From assembly GCA_910578805.1 (NCBI GenBank), contig CAJTRS010000009.1:1-63619 (forward strand): 63,619 bases of DNA, read 5' to 3'. The notes under the pieces were generated by a model. That model worked only from the letters and a program-made list of their open reading frames with translations. It searched no databases and was not told the origin of the DNA. The stretch is from an uncultured Muribaculaceae bacterium. Lineage in GTDB: Bacteria; Bacteroidota; Bacteroidia; Bacteroidales; Muribaculaceae. Both the position numbers and the translations under genes were made by a program. Positions 43,190-51,672 of the stretch are shown in pieces. How positions within the stretch are numbered: the stretch's first letter is position 1; every line of letters starts with the position of its first letter.

Positions 43190-44139
43190 AACGACTCAAG
43201 CATTCGTTTCAACACGGTCTGAGCCGATATCTCCCTGTTGGCCGCCTCGGCTATGACTATACTCTGCGGCGATTCGATCACTTCGTCAGTAACTATCATG
43301 TTGCGCCTTACAGGCAGGCAATGCATGAACATGGCATTGTCGGTAAGAGCCATCTTGCGACTGTCTATGGTCCATGAACGGTCTGTGCTGAGCACCTTGC
43401 CGTAATTATCGCCGGCATAAGCCGACCAGTTTTTGGCATATACGAAATCGGCACCGTCAAGAGCCGCGTCCTGGTCATAGACCACGCGTGCATTGCCCGT
43501 AAACTGTGGCGAGAGCTCATAACCGTGGGGGTGAGTGATCACGAAATCATAATCGGTAAGGCCTATCCATTCGCAGAACGAATTGGCCACAGCCTGTGGC
43601 AACGCTTTCGGATGCGGAGCCCATGTCAACACCACCTTCGGACGTTCCTTGGTCTTGTGCTCTTCTATGGTGATCAGGTCGGCGAAACTCTGCAACGGGT
43701 GACGTGTGGCCGCCTCCATACTGAACACCGGACGGCCGCTGTAGCGAATGAACTGCTCTATCACCTTCTCCTGATAATCGCTCTCCCTATCCTTAAGCCC
43801 GGCAAAAGACCTCACACCTATGATATCACAATAGCAACCCATCACGGGAATAGCTTCCAGCAGATGCTCCGCCTTGTCTCCGTCCATCACCACACCGCGC
43901 TCGGTTTCAAGTTTCCAAGCTCCCTGGTTGACATCGAGCACCATCACATTCATGCCTAAATTCATGGCAGCCTTCTGGGTGCTCAGACGTGTTCTGAGGC
44001 TGGAGTTAAAAAACAACATAAGCAACGTACGGTTACGCCCCAGATGTGTGTGGGCGAATCTGTCACGTTTTATTTCCAAAGCCTCTTTCACGGCTTCGCG
44101 CCAGGGTCCTATGTCACCGGCGCATGTAAATTTTTTCAT
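43186..44139 (-). CDS. argF': N-succinylornithine carbamoyltransferase
   Basis: The 317-residue transcarbamylase transfers carbamoyl from carbamoyl phosphate to acylornithine. It shows SSLRTR (47-51) for carbamoyl phosphate, NQGAWKLETERG, EAATRHPLQSFADL, TWAPHPKALPQAV and MHCLPVRRN. Overall it closely resembles B. fragilis SOTCase as I remember it, and not ordinary OTCase. Residue 90, Pro in the B. fragilis enzyme and Glu in Xanthomonas AOTCase, is Ala here (DGDKAEHLL). Ala is compatible with the succinyl substrate. It lies 9 bases after argD and overlaps argB by four. Confidence 0.9.
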   Translation of the reverse strand: MKKFTCAGDIGPWREAVKEALEIKRDRFAHTHLGRNRTLLMLFFNSSLRTRLSTQKAAMNLGMNVMVLDVNQGAWKLETERGVVMDGDKAEHLLEAIPVMGCYCDIIGVRSFAGLKDRESDYQEKVIEQFIRYSGRPVFSMEAATRHPLQSFADLITIEEHKTKERPKVVLTWAPHPKALPQAVANSFCEWIGLTDYDFVITHPHGYELSPQFTGNARVVYDQDAALDGADFVYAKNWSAYAGDNYGKVLSTDRSWTIDSRKMALTDNAMFMHCLPVRRNMIVTDEVIESPQSIVIAEAANREISAQTVLKRMLESL

Positions 44140-44148
44140 AATATCCGA

Positions 44149-45276
44149 TTATTGAGCATGTAATTCCTTAAATCTGTCCACAAATTCATCGGCAAGTTCT
44201 GGTGTCAGCGTCAGAGCCGGAAGCAATCTGACGGTAGTGTTGCCTGCACCGCCGGTAAACACTCTCTTTTCAAACAGCAACCGCTTGCGCAACTCGGAAG
44301 CCGATCCGTCGATCTCTATGCCAATCATCAGACCGCGTCCTCTCACCTCCTTTACAAAGTCGAGACCACGGAGACCGGCCATCAGGCGCTCACCCACTTT
44401 GCGGGCATTCTCTATCAGATTTTCGTCACGTATGACCTCAAGCACCGATATAGCCGCGGCACACGCCAGATGGTTGCCGCCGAATGTGGTGCCGAGCATG
44501 CCCTTACGAGCCTCAAACTCAGGGCTGATCAACACGGCTCCCATAGGAAAGCCATTGGCTATTCCTTTGGCACATGTAATGATGTCGGGAGTTATGCCGG
44601 CATACTGATGGGCGAAAAAACGCCCGGTGCGGCCGTAACCCGACTGAATTTCATCGGCAATGAGCACCACACCGTGCCGGGTGGTCAGCTCGCGCAACGC
44701 TTTCATAAAGTCATCACCGGGCACCCGGATTCCGGCTACACCCTGGATTCCCTCCACGATTACCGCACAGAACCCACCTTCCGACAGTTTACGCTCCACA
44801 GCCTCTATGTCGCCAAGGTCGCAGAATTCCACATGCCCCGTTTCATTAAACGGAGCCCTGATCGCCGGATTGTCGGTCATGGCCACAGCTCCGGAGGTAC
44901 GCCCGTGAAATGCCTTGCCGAATGCGAGTACCCTACTTCTGCCTGTATGAAACGAGGCGAGCTTTATGGCGTTTTCATTTGCTTCGGCACCGCTGTTGCA
45001 CAAAAACAGTGAGTAATCGCCATAACCGCTCTGCAGACCAAGCAGACAAGCCAGCCGATCCTGCAGCGAATTGCGCACAGAATTTGAATAAAACCCGAGT
45101 TGCTGCAACTGGTCACCTACAGCTTTCACATACCGCGGGTGACAATGACCTATGGATATCACGGCGTGACCGCCATAGAGATCAAGGTATTCGCTGCCAT
45201 CAGCCGTATATACGAAATTGCCGGCACCGCGCACCGGCTCTATGTCATAAAGAGAATATACATCAAATAAATTCAT
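44149..45276 (-). CDS. argD: Acyl-ornithine aminotransferase
   Basis: This PLP-dependent class III aminotransferase makes N-acylornithine from the semialdehyde. The 375 residues include YLDLYGGHAVISIGHCHP, the SGAEANENAIKLA phosphate-cup motif, IADEIQSGYGRTG, and the PLP lysine in CAKGIANGFPMGA, followed by the TTFGGNHLACAAA motif. It is slightly shorter than E. coli ArgD. It lies 15 bases after argC and 9 before argF'. Confidence 0.94.
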   Translation of the reverse strand: MNLFDVYSLYDIEPVRGAGNFVYTADGSEYLDLYGGHAVISIGHCHPRYVKAVGDQLQQLGFYSNSVRNSLQDRLACLLGLQSGYGDYSLFLCNSGAEANENAIKLASFHTGRSRVLAFGKAFHGRTSGAVAMTDNPAIRAPFNETGHVEFCDLGDIEAVERKLSEGGFCAVIVEGIQGVAGIRVPGDDFMKALRELTTRHGVVLIADEIQSGYGRTGRFFAHQYAGITPDIITCAKGIANGFPMGAVLISPEFEARKGMLGTTFGGNHLACAAAISVLEVIRDENLIENARKVGERLMAGLRGLDFVKEVRGRGLMIGIEIDGSASELRKRLLFEKRVFTGGAGNTTVRLLPALTLTPELADEFVDRFKELHAQ

Positions 45277-45291
45277 AGACTCAAAATCATA

Positions 45292-46254
45292 TTAGAAACC
45301 CGAAGGTTTCAGTTTCAATCCGGAGCGTTCATCGATACCGAACATCAGGTTCATATTCTGCACGGCCTGACCCGACGCTCCTTTAAGCAAATTGTCGATG
45401 GCGCACAACACCAACAGTCTGGAGCCGGACTTTTCCAGACTGATCACAGCCTTGTTGGTATTTACCGCCTGCTTGAGATCGACACTCCTGTCCGATATGA
45501 ACGTGAATGCGGCATCGCGGTAATAATCCTTGTACAGGTCACGCAGCACATCGATGTCGGTATCGCAACTGGTATGAGCCATGACAAATATGCCACGGGC
45601 AAAATCGCCCCTCACCGGTATGAAACACAGTTCGGAGGAAAACTGCGGCATGAGACCCGTTATCGAACGGTTTATTTCCGCCAGATGCTGATGGCTGAAA
45701 GCCTTATACACCGATATATTATCTGTGCGCCAGCTGAAATGAGTGGTCGCCGAGGGTTTTACACCGGCTCCGGTCGATCCTGTTATTCCGGTAATGTTAA
45801 CATCGCTCTTAAGCAATCCGTTTGCCGCAAGCGGAAGCAGCGATAGCTGTATGGCTGTGGCAAAACACCCTGGATTGGCCACCGAAACGGCTTCATTGAT
45901 ACGCGGCCGGTTAAGTTCGGGCAATCCATACACATATCCGTTACTTTCATCACGAAAATCCTGCGCCAGGTCTATGACCTTCAATTTCGCGGGGCGCGGA
46001 TTCTCGCTCCAGAACCGCGAACTCGCCCCATGACCCGAACATAGAAACAAACAATCTATGGCCTCAAGATCATACTCATCGGAAAACGCCATATCCGTCT
46101 CGCCGATAAGCCCTTCATGGATATCCGACAACTTATTTCCGGCGTTGCTCTGCGAGTGCACGAACATAAGCTTCACCTCTGGGTGATTCAGCAATATGCG
46201 TATCAGTTCGCCGGCAGTGTATCCGGCGCCCCCTATAATTCCGGCTTTAATCAT
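45292..46254 (-). CDS. argC: N-acyl-gamma-glutamyl-phosphate reductase
   Basis: NADPH-dependent third step of the arginine pathway. The 320 residues open with the Rossmann motif GIIGGAGYTAGELIRIL. The catalytic cysteine is in SVANPGCFATAI, and TGSTGAGVKPSATTHFSWR follows. The size matches the short ArgC type of Bacteroidetes. Its start overlaps the argG stop by four bases (ATGA). Confidence 0.94.
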   Translation of the reverse strand: MIKAGIIGGAGYTAGELIRILLNHPEVKLMFVHSQSNAGNKLSDIHEGLIGETDMAFSDEYDLEAIDCLFLCSGHGASSRFWSENPRPAKLKVIDLAQDFRDESNGYVYGLPELNRPRINEAVSVANPGCFATAIQLSLLPLAANGLLKSDVNITGITGSTGAGVKPSATTHFSWRTDNISVYKAFSHQHLAEINRSITGLMPQFSSELCFIPVRGDFARGIFVMAHTSCDTDIDVLRDLYKDYYRDAAFTFISDRSVDLKQAVNTNKAVISLEKSGSRLLVLCAIDNLLKGASGQAVQNMNLMFGIDERSGLKLKPSGF

Positions 46255-47465
46255 TTCTGTCCTTCGGCACGCTTTGTAACATTATAATATATCTTCATGG
46301 GATTACCCATAATCGACGTGAACCCTTTCACATCATCGGCACTCCAGGCCTTGTTGACCTCACCGTATTCGCCGAAATCGGTCTTCATCAGATCGTAAGG
46401 CGAATCCACGCCTACGAGTGTGTAACTGTAAGGGCGCAGTTCGATCTCCACAGTGCCGCTGACATGATTCTGTGTGCTTTCGATGAAAGCTTCCATGTCG
46501 CGCATCACAGGGTCGAGGTACTGAGCCTCGTGCAGGAACATTCCGTACCATGTACCGATCTGATCCTTCCAGTAAAGCTGCCATTTGGTGAGAGTATGCT
46601 TTTCGAGCATTTTGTGGGCGGCGATTATGAGCATCGGGGCGGCAGCCTCGAATCCCACGCGTCCCTTTATGCCTATTATGGTATCGCCTATGTGCATGTC
46701 GCGCCCTATGCCGTATTTAGAGCCTATAGCTTCTATTGTGCGGATCACATCGATCGGATTGTCAATAGCCTCACCATTGACAGCCACAGGCTCTCCCTTG
46801 TCAAAGGTTATGGTCAGAGTCTCTTTTCCCGAGGCCGTTACCTGACTCGGATAAGCCTCTTCAGGAAGTGTGGTAGCTGAATCAAGGGTTTCTTTTCCGC
46901 CTATGCTTGTACCCCACAGACCCTTGTTGATCGAATACTCCATCTTGGTGAAGTCAGCTTCGTAACCGTGCGACTTCAGATAATCTATCTCATACTGGCG
47001 GGTAAGCACCATGTCACGTGTGGGAGTTATAATCTCTATTTCAGGAGCAAGTATCTGGAATGTCAGATCGAAACGCACCTGATCGTTGCCGGCACCGGTT
47101 GACCCGTGAGCTACGGCATCGGCACCGATTTTTTTGGCATACTCTATGATGGCTATGGCCTGGAATATGCGTTCCGACGATACACTTATGGGGTAGGTAC
47201 CGTTACGGAGCACATTACCGGCTATCATGTACTTGATGCTCTTGTCATAATAATCCTTGGTCACATCAAGAGTGGCATGTGAGGCAGCCCCGAGCTTCAT
47301 GGCCCGCTGTTCTATGGACTTGAGTTCCTCTTCGGAAAATCCGCCTGTATTGGCTATGGCCGTGTGCACCTCATAGCCGAGATCGGCCGAAAGATATTTG
47401 GCACAGAATGATGTATCAAGACCTCCGCTAAATGCGAGTACCACTTTCTTCTTATCTGTATTCAT
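46251..47465 (-). CDS. argG: Argininosuccinate synthase
   Basis: This enzyme joins citrulline and aspartate with ATP. The 404 residues start KKVVLAFSGGLDTSFCAKYL with the PP-loop SGGLDTS. Later motifs include AHGSTGAGNDQVRFDL and SINKGLWGTSIGG. It is the second gene of the operon, 38 bases after the GNAT gene. Placing argG ahead of the early-pathway genes is a Bacteroidales arrangement. Confidence 0.94.
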   Translation of the reverse strand: MNTDKKKVVLAFSGGLDTSFCAKYLSADLGYEVHTAIANTGGFSEEELKSIEQRAMKLGAASHATLDVTKDYYDKSIKYMIAGNVLRNGTYPISVSSERIFQAIAIIEYAKKIGADAVAHGSTGAGNDQVRFDLTFQILAPEIEIITPTRDMVLTRQYEIDYLKSHGYEADFTKMEYSINKGLWGTSIGGKETLDSATTLPEEAYPSQVTASGKETLTITFDKGEPVAVNGEAIDNPIDVIRTIEAIGSKYGIGRDMHIGDTIIGIKGRVGFEAAAPMLIIAAHKMLEKHTLTKWQLYWKDQIGTWYGMFLHEAQYLDPVMRDMEAFIESTQNHVSGTVEIELRPYSYTLVGVDSPYDLMKTDFGEYGEVNKAWSADDVKGFTSIMGNPMKIYYNVTKRAEGQK

Positions 47466-47503
47466 GATGAAAATATATGTATATATCCTTATTTGTAATA
47501 GTT

Positions 47504-48112
47504 TTATTTCCTTATTTTAAGCAATTTGCCGAGCACTCCCCTCGAAAGCTGCTCTTTAGACTGGGGAGCCTGATGTTCGGCAGGGTCATAGAGCATACCT
47601 GTACACAGACACATTCTCCGGTTATTACGCTGGAGTATATCGTAATTCACACACCCCTGACACCCCTGCCAGAACTCCTCGTCGTCGGTAAGTTCAGAGA
47701 AAGTGACCGGCTTGTAACCTATGCGCGAGTTGAGTTTCATTACAGGCAACGATGTGGTAATACTGAATATCTTGGCATACGGAAACTTCATTCTCGCAAG
47801 CTCGAAAGTCTTCTCTTTGATTCTTGCGGCCAAACCGGCATGTCGGTACTGCGGATCAACTATCAGACCCGATGTGGCCACAAAATCGCCATGCCCCCAA
47901 CATTCTATATAACTGAATCCCACGAGATTGTCACCATCAAGAGCTACTACGGCCTTGCCGCCGGTGATTTTACGTGATATATAATCAGTGGATCGGCGGG
48001 CTATGCCTGTGCCCCTTTGTAGCGCAGACTCATATATCAGATTACATATCCGTTCGGAATATTTTGCGTGCTCCGCCTCCGCAAACTCAACACAAATTTT
48101 TTCTTCACTCAT
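47504..48112 (-). CDS. GNAT acyltransferase heading the arginine operon, probable N-acyl-glutamate synthase
   Basis: The 202 residues contain a GNAT fold (about 1-150): KAVVALDGDNLVGFSYIE, then GLIVDPQYRHAGLAARIKEKTFELA, the acyl-CoA-binding Q/RxxGxG-like loop (here RHAGLA), and an N/IGYKP ending strand. A cysteine-rich tail follows (CQGCVNYDILQRNNRRMCLC). No ArgA or ArgJ of the usual kind is present in the operon, so this protein is the natural candidate for the first step, acylating glutamate. I recall that a similar B. thetaiotaomicron gene was linked genetically to this role, but the substrate here (succinyl- or acetyl-CoA) is inference. Confidence 0.75.
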   Translation of the reverse strand: MSEEKICVEFAEAEHAKYSERICNLIYESALQRGTGIARRSTDYISRKITGGKAVVALDGDNLVGFSYIECWGHGDFVATSGLIVDPQYRHAGLAARIKEKTFELARMKFPYAKIFSITTSLPVMKLNSRIGYKPVTFSELTDDEEFWQGCQGCVNYDILQRNNRRMCLCTGMLYDPAEHQAPQSKEQLSRGVLGKLLKIRK

Positions 48113-48159
48113 TTTCTCAAAAACGAAAAACTAAATAAATATTCGCGATAAATACAGCG

Positions 48160-48167
48160 CAAAGATA
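48160..48167 (-). promoter_or_regulatory. Promoter -7 element for the arginine operon
   Basis: Read leftward, TATCTTTG matches TAnnTTTG, 47 bases before the GNAT start. TTTTGG lies 24 bases further upstream, slightly too far for an ideal -33. No convincing ArgR box was found. Confidence 0.5.
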
Positions 48168-48263
48168 GTTAATTTTTCTCGTATATTTTTCCAAAATCAA
48201 TAAAATGACAAAATATTAATCTTTTTTTCACATCTCTAACCTAACCGGGACAAAAACACAACA

Positions 48264-48294
48264 GCGGGAAGAGGTTGTGTTGTCCTCTTCCCGC
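48264..48294 (-). terminator. Terminator after the lipoprotein pseudogene
   Basis: The 11-bp stem GCGGGAAGAGG (48264-48274) and CCTCTTCCCGC (48284-48294) has a 9-base loop. It lies between the lipoprotein stop codon and the arginine promoter, so it isolates the arginine operon. Confidence 0.85.
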
Positions 48295-48322
48295 CTGTAA
48301 AACACTTGCCGGTCAAACGGCA

Positions 48323-48955
48323 TTACAGTGTTGGATCCTGGCCACCTATATGCTCATATGGAGCCTCGGGAAAACACTCTTTAAATGTCATCTTACACAC
48401 CTCAAGCAGTTCAGCGGTTCTTTCGGGAGACAGGAATGTATAAGTTAAATAGGAATAACATTCAAATAAATCATCCCACCTGACGAATTCGACCCGGTCA
48501 TCACTCATGCGCACTATTGTCGCCTCGTCAAACCGATGCCGACGACGAAATTCCTTCAGTTCCCGATCATCAGTAGGGTAATTAAGTAATTTGTCGTGAT
48601 AAAACATTTCTTTGAAACCACTATGATATATATAATAGACACCGTCATCACCCCAATAAAAGGTATCAAAATTTTCGCCATCGTTCGGAAAAAACGGGCC
48701 TCCACAGCAACCGGAATAATCGAACCGTGACAATGTGCCGTCATTGTTTATTTTCATTGAGGACGGACCATCAGGATCGATCATCTTGCCTTTATATACC
48801 GACAGCACCTCGTCAAAACTATATGATTACTCGCCATACATGTGGCAACCGCCCTCACTGTCAAAATAAAACTGAGGCTGCGCGGGCTCATCGGCATCGT
48901 CCGAACAAGCAACCGCCACCAACGCCAACCCTAATATAAAAAACAACTTCTTCAT
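48323..48955 (-). pseudogene. Lipoprotein of unknown function broken by an ochre codon
   Basis: A leftward frame of 211 codons begins with a lipoprotein signal (MKKLFFILGLALVAVACSDD, lipobox Cys17). Codon 43 is TAA (48827-48829), after GGCHMYGE. The same frame then continues SYSFDEVLSVYKGKMIDPDG for about 165 more codons without another stop, ending IGGQDPTL. The continued part is rich in aromatic and acidic residues and has no family I recognise. The stretch looks like one gene interrupted by a single nonsense change (for example from CAA or GAA) or a base error. A -7-like TATCTTTA lies upstream. Confidence 0.7.
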
Positions 48956-49143
48956 AATCACATAGTTTTAATTGGTTTGTCATAAAGATATGAATTTAAT
49001 TTCAATAATGCAAAAAAATAGCTAAAGATTTTCAATAAAAGCCAACACACAAGTGTATCCACTTTAAGACACACAGTTACCCCTCATTATAAATAGGACT
49101 GCCATATAAAATTTGACTGAAATGACCTGAAAACGGCACGGCA

Positions 49144-49174
49144 TTGACCGGCGACGATTTTTTCATTAAATTTG
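49144..49174 (+). promoter_or_regulatory. hisS: Promoter of hisS
   Basis: A -33 TTG (49144-49146), exactly 20 bases, then a -7 TAAATTTG (49167-49174), 27 bases before the ATG at 49202. It rules out an earlier in-frame ATG at 49172, which lies inside the -7 element. Confidence 0.75.
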
Positions 49175-49201
49175 CACCGCAAACAATATCACAACAGACA
49201 C

Positions 49202-50569
49202 ATGGCACAGAAACCATCAATACCTAAAGGTACGCGCGACTTCGGACCGGTGGAAATGACCCGCCGCAACTATATATTCGACACCATACGCAGTGTGTTC
49301 CGGCTCTACGGATTCAGCCAGATAGAGACACCTGCCATGGAGAACCTCTCGACCCTTATGGGCAAATATGGAGAAGAGGGCGACAAACTACTGTTCAAGA
49401 TACTCAATTCGGGCGACTATCTCCGCGGAATCGATCAGGAGATGCTGACATCAGGCGACTATGTGCACCTGACACCCAAAATATCTGAAAAAGGGCTCCG
49501 TTACGACCTGACAGTGCCGTTCGCCCGGTTTGTGGTGCAACACCGCAATGAACTCCAGATGCCGTTCAAGCGCTTCCAGATACAGCCCGTGTGGCGAGCC
49601 GACCGACCGCAGAAAGGCCGCTACCGGGAATTTTACCAGTGCGATGCCGATGTTGTCGGATCAGATTCGTTGGTCAACGAGATCGAACTGCTACAGTTGA
49701 TCGATGATGTGTTTTCGCGCCTCGGCATAAACATAACCATCAAAATCAACAACCGTAAGGTGCTTGCCGGCATTGCACACCTCATAGGGGCACCTGAAAA
49801 GATCACCGACATCACCGTTGCCATTGACAAAATCGACAAGATAGGCATAGACAACGTGGTGGAAGAGTTGCGCCAGCGCGGCATCACCGATCAGGCCATA
49901 GACGCGCTGCGTCCGATACTCGAGATAAGCGGCACCACAGGCGAGCGTCTCGACCTGCTCGACTCAATTCTCGCCGACTGCCCCGAGGGCGCTCTCGGTG
50001 TGGCCGAACTGCGCGAAGTGATATCGGGCGCGGAAGCACTCGGACTCAATGCCGCGTTGGAACTTGATGTATCGCTTGCCCGCGGACTCAACTACTATAC
50101 CGGCACAATCATAGAGGTGAAAGCGCGCGATGTTGAGATAGGAAGCATCACAGGCGGCGGACGCTACGATAATCTCACCGGAGTGTTCGGCATGCCGGGA
50201 CTGTCGGGCGTGGGCATCTCGTTCGGAGCCGACCGCATATATGATGTGCTCAACACTCTCGATCTGTATCCGGCCGATACACTGCAATCCACAAAAGTGA
50301 TGTTTACAAACTTCGGACCGGCTGAAGCCGCAGCGGCCATGAAGACGCTCCGGCAAATGCGCCGCGCAGGCATAAGCGCCGAAATATATCCCGATGCCGC
50401 AAAAATGAAAAAGCAGATGGGACGCGCCGATGCGATGGACATACCATATGTGGCCATCGTGGGTGAGGAAGAGATGGCTAAAGACATGCTTACCCTCAAG
50501 AACATGCACACCGGTGAACAGCAGATGCTTACCGTCGATGAGGCTGTGGCGATAATCACAGTTTGCTGA
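49202..50569 (+). CDS. hisS: Histidyl-tRNA synthetase
   Basis: This class II synthetase charges tRNA-His. The 455 residues start MAQKPSIPKGTRDFGP and carry motif 2 (FKRFQIQPVWRADRPQKGR with FYQCDADVVG), the histidine-specific ARGLNYYTGT, and motif 3 (GISFGADRIYDVL). The C-terminal anticodon-binding domain runs from about 365. The start is set by the promoter just upstream. It is a single-gene unit, with the Phe/Tyr leader promoter 60 bases after its stop. Confidence 0.95.
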   Translation: MAQKPSIPKGTRDFGPVEMTRRNYIFDTIRSVFRLYGFSQIETPAMENLSTLMGKYGEEGDKLLFKILNSGDYLRGIDQEMLTSGDYVHLTPKISEKGLRYDLTVPFARFVVQHRNELQMPFKRFQIQPVWRADRPQKGRYREFYQCDADVVGSDSLVNEIELLQLIDDVFSRLGINITIKINNRKVLAGIAHLIGAPEKITDITVAIDKIDKIGIDNVVEELRQRGITDQAIDALRPILEISGTTGERLDLLDSILADCPEGALGVAELREVISGAEALGLNAALELDVSLARGLNYYTGTIIEVKARDVEIGSITGGGRYDNLTGVFGMPGLSGVGISFGADRIYDVLNTLDLYPADTLQSTKVMFTNFGPAEAAAAMKTLRQMRRAGISAEIYPDAAKMKKQMGRADAMDIPYVAIVGEEEMAKDMLTLKNMHTGEQQMLTVDEAVAIITVC

Positions 50570-50606
50570 CAAATCGAAACATTATGACGTATTTTTTCGG
50601 TTGATA

Positions 50607-50638
50607 TTTAAGTTTTTCAATAGAAAACATTAACTTTG
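50607..50638 (+). promoter_or_regulatory. Promoter of the Phe/Tyr leader and operon
   Basis: The -7 TAACTTTG (50631-50638) lies 7 bases before the leader-peptide ATG, with TTTA (50607-50610) 20 bases upstream as a weak -33. The transcript would begin at or within a few bases of the leader peptide start. Confidence 0.6.
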
Positions 50639-50645
50639 CAACGTG

Positions 50646-50699
50646 ATGACACGATTTTACGCATATTATTATTCGGCATTTTATTTCTTTAAGGAATAA
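50646..50699 (+). CDS. Phe/Tyr-rich leader peptide (attenuation)
   Basis: A 17-codon frame encodes MTRFYAYYYSAFYFFKE and ends TAA. Four Phe and five Tyr codons make up 9 of 17, and there is no Trp codon. It lies directly after the promoter and before an antiterminator/terminator pair, and the operon behind it makes phenylalanine and tyrosine. That is the layout of ribosome-mediated attenuators such as E. coli pheA. The peptide itself needs no function. A stop at 50697-50699 places a terminating ribosome over the antiterminator's left arm at 50702. It is not homologous to the E. coli leader in sequence as far as I can see. Confidence 0.85.
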   Translation: MTRFYAYYYSAFYFFKE

Positions 50700-50701
50700 G
50701 A

Positions 50702-50770
50702 TCGGGATCATATATGTTGCTTGAAATTATACAGATTACATTATCAGACTGAAACCATATTGAATCCCGA
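50702..50770 (+). promoter_or_regulatory. Antiterminator pairing of the Phe/Tyr attenuator
   Basis: TCGGGAT (50702-50708) and ATATG (50712-50716) can pair with CATAT (50756-50760) and ATCCCGA (50764-50770). The result is a 7 + 5 bp helix with a 3x3 internal loop. Forming it uses the same ATCCCGA that makes the left arm of the terminator, so the two structures exclude each other. Confidence 0.7.
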
Positions 50771-50797
50771 CCTTGAAAGAGGCTCGGGATTCTTTTT
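50762..50797 (+). terminator. Attenuator terminator before pheA
   Basis: The stem GAATCCCGA (50762-50770) pairs with TCGGGATTC (50784-50792), optionally extended by CC/GG. It is followed by TTTTT (50793-50797), 15 bases before the pheA ATG. A terminator inside the operon leader fits attenuation. Confidence 0.85.
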
Positions 50798-50811
50798 AAT
50801 ACCATACCGCG

Positions 50812-51672
50812 ATGAAAAGATTTGTAACCATACAAGGAGTGGCCGGCTGCTATCACGATGCGGCCGCACGCGACTATTTCGCCAAGCGGTTTCCGGACGA
50901 CGAAGTGGAGACTGTGCCGTGCGACACGTTTGCCGACATGTTTGACCGACTCGACACCGATCCTTCTTTACTTGGCATAGTGGCCATCGAAAACACCATA
51001 GCCGGAGCACTGCTTCAGAACCACGAACTCCTCCGACGCAGCAATCTCACCATAGTGGGAGAGCATAAGATGCGCATATCACACGTGCTTGCAGCAATAC
51101 CGGGACAGAACATCGAAGATATCTCCGAGGTAAGTTCCCACCCGATGGCACTAATGCAGTGCGAACAGTTCCTGCACCGCCACCCGTGGATAAAAATGAC
51201 CGAAGCTTTCGATACGGCAGGCGCCGCACGCGAAATATCGGGCAACGGCAGACAGGGACATGCTGCCATATGCGGAAAATACGCGGCCGAACTTTACGGC
51301 CTCGGCATATTGGCAGAAAGCATCGAAACCAACAAACGCAATTTCACACGGTTTCTGATACTCGCCGACCCTCTGTCGGCCTCTTCACTGCTTCCGGCCG
51401 AGGACACTCTGCGCAAAGCCTCTGTGGTGTTCACCCTGCCACACTCTCAGGGAGCTTTGTCGAAAGTGCTTACCATACTGTCGTTTTACGACATGAACCT
51501 GTCAAAAATCCAGTCTATGCCCATAATAGGACGCGAATGGGAATACCGATTCTATGTCGATCTGACTTTTGACAGCTACGCACGTTATCTTAAAGCTATC
51601 GACGCCGTGCGCCCCCTGCTCACCGATTTCAAATCATTAGGACAATACAATGAATGCGACAATGAAATATGA
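50812..51672 (+). CDS. pheA: Prephenate dehydratase
   Basis: This enzyme converts prephenate to phenylpyruvate on the route to phenylalanine. The 286 residues comprise a PDT domain (about 5-185), with VAIENTIAGAL and the catalytic TRF motif in NFTRFLIL, and a C-terminal ACT domain (about 200-275). The ACT regulatory motifs are altered relative to E. coli (GALS for GALV, and IQSMP where ESRP is expected), as I recall for Bacteroidetes enzymes. No chorismate mutase is fused here; it sits on the DAHP synthase two genes downstream. It is the first structural gene of the attenuated operon and overlaps the aminotransferase by 23 bases. Confidence 0.92.
   Translation: MKRFVTIQGVAGCYHDAAARDYFAKRFPDDEVETVPCDTFADMFDRLDTDPSLLGIVAIENTIAGALLQNHELLRRSNLTIVGEHKMRISHVLAAIPGQNIEDISEVSSHPMALMQCEQFLHRHPWIKMTEAFDTAGAAREISGNGRQGHAAICGKYAAELYGLGILAESIETNKRNFTRFLILADPLSASSLLPAEDTLRKASVVFTLPHSQGALSKVLTILSFYDMNLSKIQSMPIIGREWEYRFYVDLTFDSYARYLKAIDAVRPLLTDFKSLGQYNECDNEI

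Noticed and set aside
48143..48148. TCGCGA palindrome in the arginine operon leader as an ArgR site
   Set aside because: The flanks are not symmetric and do not match an ArgR box, so it is not supported.
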